DNA of 64,000 nucleotides, taken from Dermatemys mawii (taxonomy: Eukaryota; Chordata; Testudines; Dermatemydidae). The stretch lies in assembly GCA_007922305.1 (NCBI GenBank), contig ML677328.1, positions 9,100,620 through 9,164,619 of the forward strand, in the 5' to 3' direction. The translations under genes were made by a program, and so were the position numbers. Positions 25,441 to 37,451 of the stretch are shown piece by piece. Positions within the stretch are counted from its first letter, which is position 1. Each line of letters starts with the position of its first letter. Under the pieces are notes generated by a model, which was not told the origin of the DNA, made no database searches, and saw only the letters and a program-made list of their open reading frames with translations.

Positions 25441-26054
25441 CTGGGGTGAAGGAAAAAAAAAGATATGTTTGAATACGTCAACCTAAATCTTTGGGCAGGC
25501 ATATTTTAAAATCAATGTGAAGATATGAAAATGTGAATGGCTTTTTTTTTTATAAAAGTCCATTTTAAATACAACTAGAAGTTGATGCATTTATTTTATT
25601 AATGGTCCTTTTTTCTAGTCTAGTCTTGTATTGTTAAATATTTATGATTTATAATTATATATCTGCATTTATATTCTATAGATTTCCTTTTAATATTTTG
25701 CTCAGCTCACTTTCGCAAATTACCATTCTCCTTTATATTAATTTACATCTACAATTAATAAAAACAATTTTAAGCCAAAAATGACACCCTGTGATTTTTA
25801 GAAATATCTCTGACCAAACTAATAAAAGTAGATCCTGATCAGCACAGCAGCTGGACTTCACGAAAACCAGCTGCAGTATAGGTATAGGAAGACTTGTACT
25901 ATGGAAGCAGATCCACAAACAGAAAAATAACGACAAAGATCACATGGCCTTAAGAACAAGGCTGTAGACCTGACTTTTAGATGAGACTTCAGCGACTTTT
26001 TAAAAACTCAAGCAATGTATCTTAATTGTTCTCCATGTCCACTGAGGGAATGAT
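25441..26054 (-). other. CCSER1 intron upstream of the first coding exon, proximal part
   Basis: It starts with the acceptor pyrimidine tract (about 25441-25465). The intron continues to the right edge, so the non-coding first exon(s) and the promoter are outside the window. Confidence 0.7.
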
Positions 26055-26303
26055 ACGAACTAATGGAATTAGTCTGCAGCAAGGATGATTTAGTTTAGAT
26101 ATTAGAAAAAACTTTCTAACTTGAAGGGTAATGAAGTTCTGGGATAGGCTTCTCAGAAAGGTTGTAGAATGCCCATCACTGGGAGTTTTTAAGAACAAGT
26201 TGGACTATCGGTGATGGTCTACATTTACTTGGTCCTGCCTCAGCATAGGGGGCTGGGCTTGATGGCCACTTGTGGTACCTTCCAGCTCTACATTTCTATA
26301 ATC
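26055..26303 (+). mobile_element. CR1 LINE 3' end
   Basis: CTTCTCAGAAAGGTTGTAGAATG, GGAGTTTTTAAGAACAAGTTGGAC, then ACTTGGTCCTGCCTCAGC, GGCTTGATGGCC and CCTTCCAGCTCTACATTTCTAT are the CR1 terminal C-terminal coding and 3' UTR signature, ending at the usual short ATTCTAT-type tail. Confidence 0.9.
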
Positions 26304-27985
26304 CATACAAGTTTCTAGATCAAACTGGAGGAAAAAAAGTAACGAAGTAAAATAAGTATATTGCCAAATGGCCTAAAGAAATGTAACAAGAAAGCACATT
26401 AAATAAATTGCCATGAGCAACATGAAAAAAAAAATCAAGGAATAGTAACACTAAGCCAGAAGAATACCATAGGAAGAGAACAATTAACAACAAAATAAAT
26501 TCATGGAATCTTCTTTGATGACTAGTCTTTGTATTATACTTTCTGCTCTAGCAGAAAGAGGTTGGTAAGGTCACAGTCTGTGTATGTACAGCTAAGCAGA
26601 CACAGTATCAGGATTCACAAAGACCAAAAATCAATAAAGCAATTTTGAAGTTTAAGATGAAAGCCGCATCCTGGGAATGATAGCTACTCTCTCTTTTAAA
26701 AAAAAATTACGTTTGATGACAACGTAAGAGCTTGAGGTGAATACTACTGAGGTTTCAGCAGTTCTGAAATCAAAACAGAAATCTGAATACAATTCTTACT
26801 GGAGAGGATTAAGCAATTTTAAAAGGGCTACAGAAAATCAAATGCAAAAAAGTATTTTTGTACATTATTGTAGAATCACTTAAGAACAGGTTACATTGTA
26901 GTGTTTCTGTTATTGAGTGTGTATGAAAGATGCACATACAGAGATTATGCAGCTATTTGCTTACATTTGAAGAATTCACAGTAATTCACTCTGTCTTGCC
27001 TAACCACTGTGCATACTGGTACCTTCTCCAGAAACACAGAGATACCATCTAGGACAGAATGAGCTTATTTCTTCCAACTGATCTGTGCACATATAGGCTC
27101 AGCTTTACCAGCTGGCCACAATAATTGATAACCATTGCTAGAGGCATTGTATTCTTTTCATGGGGTCTGTGCATTCTGTTCCTCCCTATCCCTTAAAGGA
27201 AGAACACAAAAAGGCTGTTGACACTGATTTTTGCTCAGGATGGCAACAGAAATGCTGACATGTAAAATACAAACCTATCATTTTGGGTTTTACATTTACA
27301 TTGGTATTACATTCAGGTTTCCCAGGTGGACAGTGATTGACCAAAGATCCAACTTCAACAATTTTACTACATCTCTCCAGCCAGACACACATTCTCTCTC
27401 TCACCCTCTCTCTCTCTCTGTAGATACACATATATGGTGGCCATATCCTTTCTCCATGCTGCCTTACAGCACGGCACAGTTTGGCAATGTCCCTGCCTCT
27501 GTTTTCCTCCTGGTCTCCAGCTGATTCATCCTTCCTCCTCCATTTTCCAACTCAAGATCACTTAGTCTTACAGCAAAGTCACGCTAGTTCCCACCTTTCT
27601 AAGGTACCCAAAGTCCAAACGAAACACACACAAACACACACTTTTTCACCCCTCTTGGCCTGACTTTTCACCACACCCAGGCTCTGCAAAGGAAGAAGAG
27701 AATTAATGCTGCCATCCCACCTGGACCGGTGCAAGCCTATATCTAGCAGAAGCAATCTTTCTCACTTTCCAACCCCAGCCAGCCTTGTGTACCCCCCGCA
27801 ACTTTAGAAAACACTGCCATACATGAGTTGCTGGGTGGGATGTGGCTGCGTATAGCAGAGTTTATCATATACCTCGCGGTGGGGGAAGGAGAGGGGAAAG
27901 AGATGAATTGCCAGAGAAAACTGAAAGAAACTGTTTCCTTGACTCTACTACTGTCAGATCAAATAGATTATCACTATAAAAGGTT
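26304..27985. other. Intronic sequence, nothing recognised
   Basis: It includes a short (CT)n run at about 27392-27420. No exon or bounded element. Confidence 0.5.
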
Positions 27986-27987
27986 TT

Positions 27988-28112
27988 TTTTCCTCCTGCT
28001 GTCCCTGATTTTATAGGGACAGTCCTGATTTTTGGGTGTTTTTCTTATATAGGCTCCTATTACCTCCACCCCCTGTCCTGATTTTTCACACTTGCTGTCT
28101 GGTTTCCCTACT
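27988..28112. repeat. Short interspersed repeat (GTCCCTGATTTTATAGGGAC)
   Basis: GTCCCTGATTTTATAGGGACAG is a hairpin-like start, followed by CCTGATTTTTGGG and the related CCTGATTTTTCACAC. The repeated 'CCTGATTTTT' module suggests a small non-autonomous element. No target duplication confirmed. Confidence 0.45.
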
Positions 28113-29338
28113 GTCAAATCATTTAAAGGGTATTGTGGAATTTCAGGTATGTTCTAATAGGCTGCTTATCAGATAAACAAGCCAGAATAATCCTAAGAGC
28201 CAGTCTGACAAATTCAAACTATGATCTGAATGTGAGGATTCATGCACTTTTTCTTTAAAACTTCAGTAAGAAGCCAGGCAGGTAGGGGCTAGGGAAGAGT
28301 CTAGTAAGAAGCTCTGCAGAGGAGCAAAATAACTTTGAGAATATTGTCTTACTTTAAAAAACAAGTTCCTTGCTCAGCAGGAAAAGGAGAACTAATTCTT
28401 AACCATGATCACATCAAACTGGCAGCCCTGCAGTGTTTTTTCTGCCTAGTATTCCACATGGGTGCAGGAGTCTGCCCACATAGAACAACTTGTTTAATCA
28501 GATCTTAAACTAGCTGGGACCCAAACTATGTGATGTTTGTCAGAGATATTTTTTTTTTAAAAAAAAGGACAATTAAAAAACAATCAATAAGCTTTTTTCT
28601 TACATGTCAAAAGCTGTTTGTGTTTTACTAAAGACAATTCATTATGGGATCAACTCTAATCTCATTAATTCTTTTGTTCTCAGCAAAATGTTAACGATAC
28701 ATTAATACTTTGGGTAACAAATCTAATTCTTAACATTATTTTTAACTGTACTATTACGTATTGGTAAAATGGAAATGTATTTGTTAACACATTAATTGCT
28801 GCGCTATGGGCACTTTGATTTTATAAAACTGATTTTGGACACGCATTTTCAGCAAAGCTTCCATGTCGCTGTTTTGAAGGTGCTATAATTGGAAACAACA
28901 ATGAAAAACATGCCAAAGAAAATACAAATGAAATATTTGAAAAACACACTGAATTTCAGAGCAGGATTAATGGAGGATTACCTAATTATCTGCTCTTCCT
29001 CAGGCATTTGGATGGAGCTCAGAACCACATGGCCCTATGACAAAACCAGTGCAAACGCAAAGGAGAAAAAGTGAACACTATGTTTTCCCTCCTAGAGAGG
29101 AACAGTGAGTGATGTAATCTCTTTTACTGGAACAATTTCTCTTTGCTAAAGAGAAAAATCTTTCAAGTTTACACAGAGCTCCCTGTATGCTAGAAAGCCT
29201 CTCTCTCTTTCACTAACAGAAGTTGGTGCAATAAAACATATTACCTCACCTATCTTGTCTATCTACTAATCTGGGACCAATACAGCACTTATTATTCCAG
29301 CAGAGAGAGAGCCATAAGGACTGTACACAACCAACCAA
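28113..29338. other. Intronic sequence, nothing recognised
   Basis: AT-rich. The open frame at 28889-29074 has no domain. Confidence 0.5.
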
Positions 29339-29640
29339 TGGCTTGTCTACACAGGGCATTAGTTTGCACCAGAGGGATGTAAATTCCAGTGTTCACTAGT
29401 GTGGTGCACACTAACTGGCTCCTGTGGACACTGCAGGAACACACTAAAAGGTCCCTGGTGTACTACACTACACCAGTACTACGGTACTACATTAAAACGG
29501 TACTACATTAATGCACAGTAGGGAATTTTTACTGTGTGCTAGCCAAGTCTACATGGGCTAGCTAATGTACAACACCCTAATGAGCACTAGAATTTACACC
29601 CCTCTAATGAAGACTAATGAACCATATAGACAAGCCCTTA
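29339..29640. mobile_element. Inverted-repeat MITE with GGCTTGTCTACAC ends
   Basis: AATGGCTTGTCTACAC (29339) and TATAGACAAGCCCTTA (to 29640) are inverted termini. Inner segments (CATTAGT / ACTAATG) also pair. The middle has an internal duplication of ACGGTACTACATTAA (about 29480 and 29500). Confidence 0.7.
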
Positions 29641-30494
29641 GGTCCTGATCATGCAAACAGAGGTCTTGTCACATACAGAAGGTGCACCAGTTTAATTTAA
29701 TTTGGGGTTTAATTGGTCTAGTTAAAATGAAGAAAGGCTGTGTGAACACCAGTATACATCAGACTTATTTCAGTTTAGTTTACAGTAAGTCAACTCAGTC
29801 TTTATAATAAGATCCCAGGACTATCATTCAGAGTCACTCTGAACCCTATTATGTCTGTTGAGTCTGTGGGAAGCAACAGAAATGGCTACAAGCATAATTA
29901 CGAGCTCTTTTTGTTCAGTGTATCACCAGGCTGAACCATCACTGGGATTCACAGTCTGCCACCACCCATTTTCACTTTATGACTTGCACCCAGGCAGGAG
30001 AATGGGCTTCAGCTACAGTAAGGCATGCAGCTATGCCATACCAAGAGTCCTAGACCATTATGTGTGTGCAACAATTTCATTGGCTGTCTGAGGCAGATTG
30101 CAACAGATGGTGGATTACTTCACCCTACTGCCACAGTTCTTCAAAGCTACTCCCCGCTGCACTAACACACACAATAATTCCCAATACACAGTTGCTCACA
30201 ACAGCACATACACCCTAATTCACCAACCACACAAGTCAACACAACTCTCCCAGGACTGTCACTCTAAAGCCTTGAATGTCTCTTGAGTCAGTGTGAAGCG
30301 ACAGAAATAGCTATAAACATGGTTGAGGGCTCCTTTGTTGCGAGAACCAGATGAAACATCAAAGCCTGAAGGCTCTGTGAAGGTTGTATGGATATCTGTC
30401 ATATCCAACAATGCCATCAAGATATCATGTGTGTTCTCTTGTGGTTGTACAATCCAATCCATGAGATGCAAGACCATGAAAACATAATGCACAG
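29641..30494. other. Intronic sequence, nothing recognised
   Basis: Short frames only. The AT-rich left part (about 29690-29780) has no boundary I can support. Confidence 0.45.
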
Positions 30495-30884
30495 GAATGT
30501 GCAGGCTTCCACTGAAGACTCACTCTGAAGCCTTTTTTTCCATTCATTTTTCATGTCTGTCTTCCTCAAAGTGTTTACAACCTAAATTGATAGCTGCCGT
30601 CCATTCACATCTGTCCATGGCTATATCTTCAACGTTATCAGAATTTTTGCTTCAAGAGGTGAGAACCTGCTTAAGGATGTCTTTGAAGCATTTTGGTTGA
30701 TTGTCCTTCTTGTGCTTTCCAAGTTTCAGCTTGTCATCGAAAACCTTTTTAGAAAGCCTATCATCATCTGTTCTGTTAACACAACCTGTTCATTTAAGCT
30801 CAGCATCGATAATCATGGCTTTGGTGTTGGTTGTTTTTGCTCTCCCAAGGATATTAATGTTTTAGAAGACAGTCTCATCAGTGA

Positions 30885-31483
30885 CAAAGAGTCCTGTGGC
30901 ACCTTAAAGACTAACTAAAATTTTAGAGCATAAGCTTTCGTGAGCTAATACCCACTNNNNNNNNNNNNNNNNNNNNNNNNNNNNNNNNNNNNNNNNNNNN
31001 NNNNNNNNNNNNNNNNNNNNNNNNNNNNNNNNNNNNNNNNNNNNNNNNNNNNNNNNNNNNNNNNNNNNNNNNNNNNNNNNNNNNNNNNNNNNNNNNNNNN
31101 NNNNNNNNNNNNNNNNNNNNNNNNNNNNNNNNNNNNNNNNNNNNNNNNNNNNNNNNNNNNNNNNNNNNNNNNNNNNNNNNNNNNNNNNNNNNNNNNNNNN
31201 NNNNNNNNNNNNNNNNNNNNNNNNNNNNNNNNNNNNNNNNNNNNNNNNNNNNNNNNNNNNNNNNNNNNNNNNNNNNNNNNNNNNNNNNNNNNNNNNNNNN
31301 NNNNNNNNNNNNNNNNNNNNNNNNNNNNNNNNNNNNNNNNNNNNNNNNNNNNNNNNGCATCCGACAAAGTGGGTATTAGCCCACGAAAGCTTATGCTCTA
31401 AAATTTTAGTTAGTCTTTAAGGTGCCACAGGACTCTTTGTCACTTCTGCAATTCCAGACTAACACGGCTACCCCTCTGATTCT
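30885..31483. mobile_element. Penelope-like element termini in inverted orientation, around an assembly gap
   Basis: The left end reads ACAAAGAGTCCTGTGGCACC...GCATAAGCTTTCGTGAGC. The right end is its inverted copy, GCCCACGAAAGCTTATGC...GGTGCCACAGGACTCTTTGT, followed by CAGACTAACACGGCTACCCC. The 13-mer AGTCTCATCAGTG flanks both ends (30872-30884 and 31484-31496), a target duplication. The surrounding LINE frame resumes on each side. The content is unknown because 30957-31356 is N. Confidence 0.85.
30957..31356. other. Assembly gap, 400 N
   Basis: Run of N lying between the inverted Penelope termini. True length and content are unknown. Confidence 1.
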
Positions 31484-32530
31484 AGTCTCATCAGTGGAAC
31501 TTCAAAACAGAGCGGACGTTTTTCAAGTTGCTTAATGTGTCAACAGTAAAGTGTGGAGGTTTCACACTCATAAAAGGTCTCTCTCACTTCTGCATTGTAT
31601 ATCATCAGTTTTGTTGACTGTTTGGTAGTGTGCTGCTTGAGTATCCTATGGTGAAGTCTTCCAAAGACCTGATTTGCTTTTCATATTATATTTGATATTT
31701 CTTGATCCAGGGAACCACCACTTGAGATGGTACTGCCAAAGTATGTAAAGTGACTGATACTCTTTAGTTCTATACCGTCAATGGCGATGTCTGGCTCAGT
31801 GGTAATGGTTGATGGAGCCAGTTGGAAGAGGACTTCAGGTTTTTTCCAGGCTGATGTTGAGTCCAAACTGCCTCTGAACATCTGTCATGGATAAGCTCTA
31901 AGTCATTTTCACTATGACTAAATAGAGCACAATCAGTCACAAAAAGGGCTTCATATATGAGTCCCTCAAGAACTTTTGTTATTGAAGTAAGCCTTTGGAG
32001 ACTAAAAGGTACCATCACTTCGGTACCTTATATCGATTCATTGTTGTCTGTTGCGTAATTCAGAATGCCTGAAAAGAGACCAAAAAGGGAAGATGCCAGC
32101 ACATAGCCTTTTTCACCCCATCAGATATGGGAAATGGTTTAGTAAGGCCACTATCTGAGAGTACTCAACCTCTCATGTCTTCATGGAGTTGACATGACAT
32201 TAATAAATCTCATGGGGCACACAAACTTTTCTAGAATTTTCCAGAGACCATTCCTGATCACCATGTTACCCCCTTTTTTTAAATCAAAGATGATAGCATA
32301 CAATTCCATTTTTTTTGCCCCCAATTCATTTTTCCTGAATCTGTCTCACAATCGAAATTGTGTCTGTGGTGCTCTGACCAAATCTACAGTCACACCTGGG
32401 TCTCTGGTAGAAAATTCTTTGATACTGTTCTGACGAGAAAACTGAGCAAAATAAGGGCAAATTTTTTACCACACAGACAGCAGGGAGATACTCCGGTAGT
32501 TACCATAGTCAGATTTGTTGTCTTTAACTA

Positions 32531-34225
32531 CAGTTGCATCCTTGTAGACCAAAGGAATTTTCTTTGCTTCTCCTATCCTAGTGCAACTTTCTTGTGCTGG
32601 CTAGCCCTGAATGACTATGTGCATGAGCAGTCCCATTGAGCTCAGTGGGTCTACTGACATACACAAGCATTTACAGAAGTAGACTGTGGAACTTTAACCA
32701 TTTAATTAAAAGGAGCAAAATGTTTTATACTGCTTGATATATTATCAAAAGAACCCAAACACCAGACTTTCTCCTGTGAAAACCAAGTGCAGAGTGTATT
32801 CAACAAAGAACTGCATCTCTTGCTAGTGCCTTTAAACGCCAGTAGATGGAGTACTGGATCCAATCTTTTTTTTTTTGCAGCTAAATATGGAAACACAACA
32901 GTCAGTGATTTTATGCTTATTATGGCCTTTGGAATCAATTTTAGGATCTAGATTTATAAAGAAAATTTCACATTTTCACAACTCTGTTTACATACTGAAA
33001 TTTGCAACATGCTCACTCTATTTTGAAGTTTAAGATCACAAACGCCACAAATTCTCCCTTTATAGAAACCCACGTTACCAAATCTTGCCATTTAATCATG
33101 AGACTCGTGATATGTGGTGCTTTTCTTCACACTGTATGGTGTTTTCTATATACAGTACAATGTATGTGAGACCAATGTAAATAACTAATTATAAACAGAA
33201 GGTAAACGTATATCCGCTCACTTGACGTATCATGCACCTAACAGCAGTGATTACTATGTGACAAACAAGATCTGTAGATGCTTGGATTCGAAGCTCTGCT
33301 TGTCTCCCACAAAACACCCACCCCATCACCACCACATGTTATTTATTCCTTCTTACCTAAAATCATGTTACAATTTACAGAAAACACTCAAAGAAAACCG
33401 AGTGGATACATGAAAGCATTTCAAAACATTCCCATCATGCTGCAAAACAAAATTCCTAAGACACTGATCCAGCCATTGCACCTTCAGGAGCAGACTACAG
33501 TGCCCATGTAATACCCACACAGAGTTAAATGGGCCCCCACATAGCTTGTATCCATCAGTGCAACAAAAGTTGCAGGATCAGGGCCTAAATACATAAGTTT
33601 CTAGTGCTTGCAACTTATTACTTATACCCACACTAGCTCCTAGAGACCAGGGACATGTTCTTCTGGGCACTGTACACAAGAGACAAATTCAGTAATGTAC
33701 CCAGGCATGCCGGCCATTTTTTTTTCACTAAAACCAAAAATAATAGTTCCTCTGAATATTAAAGGATTATTAATAATTTTAACAACAACAGATGGTCCCA
33801 TTAACAACTGACTTTGTAATACATTGCTGGAGGTATCAGTAAAGTTAAATTACTTTACACCTACTGAATAGATTCACTAATTGCAAAAGGCTAAATTACT
33901 GTAACTGAGAATTTGTTTTTTGTGCCAGTCAGAAGAGTGAGATTCCCTCCCACTCCTTCCAGTATAAAAGCTCTCATTTTGTTTGTGAACACCAGCTGTA
34001 CTTTTGTTTTTAATGGAAGGCCCAATATATGAAAAAGCTCCCCAATTTCAGTCACGTGGAATAGTGGCACATTCATCTCTACACTGAAATAGTCTCGCAA
34101 TGTGATTATCCGGAGTTGAATTTTTTTGCCCTTGATACTTGCACGTCTACAAAACAGCTGTATACTTAATACAGGTTGCCAGGTAGACAGTCACACACAG
34201 AGGTAAGATATGCATGTATACGTGC
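32531..34225. other. Intronic sequence, nothing recognised
   Basis: AT-rich with short frames only. Confidence 0.5.
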
Positions 34226-34258
34226 ATACACACACACACACACACACACACACATGTG

Positions 34259-34291
<33 letters not shown>
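34226..34291. repeat. (CA)n microsatellite, interrupted by TGTGTAT
   Basis: Two long CA runs separated by a short TG-containing interruption around 34254-34261. Confidence 0.95.
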
Positions 34292-34292
<1 letters not shown>

Positions 34293-34804
34293 TGCACACA
34301 CTTGCTTTTAGTACTGACAATTGTTTTTGCAAAATACATTTTGCTCATTTGAAAAGCAAGGCCACTGAACCCCAGCTTCCCAGTTTCTAATGACAGGAAG
34401 GTGACATTTCCTTCAGCGTTCACATCTTGCCTTACTTTCAAAGGCACTCAGAATTTCACCTTCTGCTTATGTCTCTTCCTTCTTTCTCTTAAGCACCTCC
34501 TGCTCCCCAAGACACTTTCTTTTCTTGTGAGTCTCCCCATTTTTTTCCTCTTGCTAGTAACAGTGTCTTCTTTAGTGGCACTCTGTGTGCCCAGATCAGA
34601 CACCTTGTTAATTTACAGCAAACTGCTTCCCATTTTCTGTTTTAAAAAAACCAGTACACCTGCACAGTCCATGCAACATTTCAGCTGGAGTGACCATACT
34701 CTCAGACTATTTGTACTGTACTGTATTTAACTTGTGCAGTTAGACTAAGCTATATAGGAAAGGGACCTGTTATTTGCTCATCATGTTTCACCCACTGTAT
34801 GTTG

Positions 34805-34862
34805 CTCACGGACTCAGAAACTTTAAGGCCAGAAGAAACCATTATGATCACCTAGTCTGACT
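34805..34862 (-). repeat. CR1 LINE 3' end fragment
   Basis: CTTTAAGGCCAGAAGAAACCATTATGATCACCTAGTCTGAC is the reverse complement of the CR1 terminal phrase (AGACTAGGTGATCAT...TTCTGGCC). Confidence 0.85.
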
Positions 34863-34865
34863 ACC

Positions 34866-35106
34866 CGTACAGCTGTGCCACTCTGGCACGCGTGTAGTCA
34901 AATTATGCCGACAGGAAAGAGCTCTGCCATCAACATAATAAAATCAGCTCAATGAGCGGCGGTAGCTACATCGGCAGGAGAGCATCTCCCACCGACACAG
35001 CAATGAATACTTATGCCAGCAAAACATATATCACCCAGTGGGGTGTTTTTCACACCCCTGAGTGACAAAAGTTTTGCCAACATAACTGCTAGTGTAGACA
35101 TGGCCA
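34866..35106. mobile_element. MITE fragment with CTAGTGTAGACATGGCC end
   Basis: It ends AACTGCTAGTGTAGACATGGCC (35106). Internal palindrome CACCCAGTGGGGTG-TTTTTC-ACACCCCTGAGTG and a second stem near GGCAGGAGAGCATCTCCCACC mark a hairpin-rich non-autonomous element. The left end is not clean. Confidence 0.65.
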
Positions 35107-35120
35107 AAGTAAAGTGTGAC

Positions 35121-35235
35121 CAGGGGTAGGTCTTCACTACCCACCAGATCGGTGGGTAGCAATCCATCTTTTGGCGATCGATTTATCGCATTATGAGATG
35201 CGATAACTAGCAGTTATGTTGTACTGTGTCGTACC
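35121..35235. mobile_element. Truncated MITE starting GGGTAGGTCTTCACTACCC
   Basis: It begins GGGTAGGTCTTCACTACCCACC and contains a CGATCGATTTATCGCATTATGAGATGCGATAA hairpin. The other end is missing. Confidence 0.5.
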
Positions 35236-35859
35236 ATCTTACATCTTCACACTAAATTCTTTGAGGCTGCCACCTATTAGTTCTTTGGTAAATTTCACCT
35301 AAAACCTTATCCGTCTGCACTAGGGAATGATCTTCTTTGCCTGAAGTGAGTGAGTGCAGTTTTACACAGTCTGCATTTAGAATAAAACAGTTCTATAAAA
35401 GGTATCAGTTGTTCCCCTTTATTGTAATGGGTTTAATACTGAAACCTAGTGACATCACTTTCAACATTCCTGCTGAAACCATCGGGTGCCTCAAAGATGG
35501 TATTTTAGAGAAATGGATGTTTGAATAAACAGGTGAAGCAGAGATTTAAAAAAAGGGGGAAGATGATGTGAAATGCAGAGAAGTAAGAAAAGAGACAGAG
35601 AGAGACAAAGGAGGATCTGAAAAGAACAAAAACAAAGGCTGAAATAGCAGTATACCTAAAGACAGTCATTTCCCCCATGTTCTAAGGCTCAATAGAACAG
35701 TTATTATTTATTTCTATAAATCACAGCTAGAAGCCCCAGTTAGCTCTACTAAGGGTTGTTTACTATTAATAACTATATCATACACTCAGTTTTTGTTCAA
35801 GACTCACCCACCAACATCAGTGGTACTTACCCAAAAACTTCTGAATAAAGGTGCTGCCT
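35236..35859. other. Intronic sequence, nothing recognised
   Basis: A 64-codon frame at 35337-35528 has no recognisable domain. An AG-rich tract is at about 35545-35640. Confidence 0.45.
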
Positions 35860-36055
35860 AACCCTATTATTCTTGCCCCACCTCATAAATGCTAGCAAGA
35901 TCTCAACTAAGCAAAGCATTTAAAGAAATGCTTGACTTTAAGAAGACAAATAATCCCATCTGTATTTAGCAAAGCACTTAAAAGTACATGCTTAACTTTG
36001 AAAACATAAATAGCCCTATTGCAGTCAAACGGACATAAGCGCGTGCTTAAGTGAT
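35860..36055. repeat. Old interspersed repeat with AAGCACTTAA / TTAAGTG palindrome
   Basis: Repeated units GCAAAGCA(C/T)TTAAA and GTACATGCTTAACTTTGAAAAC, ending CATAAGCGCGTGCTTAAGTG. Similar to the segment at 18520-18640. Confidence 0.45.
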
Positions 36056-37451
36056 TGATTACAAATATTTGCACTGTATAAAACAAAAGAAATAGTATTT
36101 TTCAATTCACCTAATACAAGTGCTGTAATGCAATCAGTGTAGAACTTTAGAGCCTACAAGTCCACTCGATCCTACTTCTTGTTCAGCCAGTCGCTCAGAA
36201 AAACAAGTCTGTTTTCATTTGCAGGAGATACTGCTGCCGGCTTCTTGTTCACAATGTCACCTGAGTGAGAACAGACATTCACATAGCACTGTTGTAGCTG
36301 GCATCACAAGATATTTACATACCAGATGTGCTCAAGATTAACATATCCCTTCACGTTTCAACCACTATTCCAGAGGACACGCGTCCATGCTGATGATGGG
36401 TTTTGCTCGACAACAACTGAGAGCAGTGTGGACCGACACATGTTCATTTTCATCATCTGAGTCAGATGCCACCAGCAAAAGGTTGATTTTCTTTTTTGGT
36501 GGTTCAGGTTCTGTAGTTTTTGCATCAAAGTGTTGCTCTTTTAAGACTTCTGAAAGCATTCTCCCTCTCAGATTTTAGAAGGCACTTCAGATTCTTATAC
36601 CTTGGGTCAAGTACTTGTAGCTATTTTTAGAAATTTCATATTGGTACCTTCTTTGCGTTTTGTCAATCTGCAGTGAATGTGTTCTTAAGATGAACAAAAT
36701 GTGCTGAGTCATCATCCAAGACTACTGTAACATGAAATATATGGCAGAATGTGGGTAAAATAGAGCCAGAGACATACAATTGCCCCCCAAGGAGTTCAGT
36801 TAGACATGTAATTAACGCATTCTTTTTTTAACGAGTGTTATCAGCATGGAAGCATATCCTCTCAAATGGTGGCCGAAGTATCAAGGGGCATACGGATGTT
36901 TAGCATATCTGGCATGTAAATACCTTGCAATGCCAGCTACAAAAGTCCCATGTGAATGCTTGTTCTCACTTTCTAGTGACATTGTAGGGCAGCATCATCT
37001 CCCATAAATATAAACAAACTTGTTTGTCTTAGCGATTGTCTGAATGAGAGTAGGACTGAGTGGTCTTGTAGGCGCTAAAGTTTTGCAGTTTTGTTTTGAA
37101 TGCAGTTATGTAACAAAAAATCTACATTTGTAATTTGCACTTTCACGATAAGAAGACTGCAGTACAGTACTTGTATGAAGTGAATTGAAAAAACTATTTC
37201 TTTTATCGTTTTTACAGAGAAAATATCTGTAATAAAAATAATATAAAGTGAGCAGCGTACAATTTGCATTCTGTGTTGTAACTGAAACTAATATATATGA
37301 AAATGCAGAAAAACATCCAAAATATTTAATATCAATTGGTTTTCTATTAACAGAGCAATTAAAACTGTGATTAATCGCAATTCGTTTTTCTAATTGTGAT
37401 TAATTTTTTGAGTTAATCATGTGAGTTAACTGTGATTAAATCAACAGCCCT
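36056..37451 (-). mobile_element. Fold-back hAT element with a transposase C-terminal remnant in both orientations
   Basis: The right end is ACAGCCCTG (37443-37451), a hAT-type CAGGGCTGT terminus; the left terminus is missing. The minus strand (about 36842-36172) carries a broken hAT transposase end: HLKNTFTAD, a LDPRYKNLKCL motif like the hAT 'DPRFK' block, MLSEVLKEQHFDAKTTEPEPPKKK, then DACPLE and CKYLVMPATTVLCECLFSL of the hAT C-terminal dimerisation domain. A second copy of that last domain lies in plus orientation at about 36845-37035 (YPLKWWPKYQG, ACKYLAMPATKVPCECLFSL). The arms 36056-36398 and 36843-37215 are inverted repeats around a loop of about 445 bases. Confidence 0.85.

Larger units (their letters stand above)
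30495..32530 (-). mobile_element. Degraded non-LTR retrotransposon reverse transcriptase (LINE fossil)
   Basis: Read right to left with many frame breaks it gives RT landmarks in order: NYRSISLLS (about 32490), a GLWKILEKF-like piece (about 32240), FVTDCALFSHSEND at the position of the catalytic box (about 31930), then FTYFGSTISSGGSLDQEISN (about 31700). C-terminal pieces follow: IYNAEVRETFYECETSTLY (about 31600), ILGRAKTTNTKAMI (about 30850) and DDDRLSKKVFDDKLKLGKH (about 30750). The catalytic FADD-type motif is altered to VTDC, and stops are frequent, so it is inactive. The clade is uncertain (RTE- or related). A Penelope element interrupts it at 30885-31483. Confidence 0.75.

Noticed and set aside
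30923..31367. 140- and 145-codon frames
   Set aside because: They are artefacts of translating the N run.
34147..34447. Cysteine/valine-rich frames
   Set aside because: They are translations of the (CA)n microsatellite.
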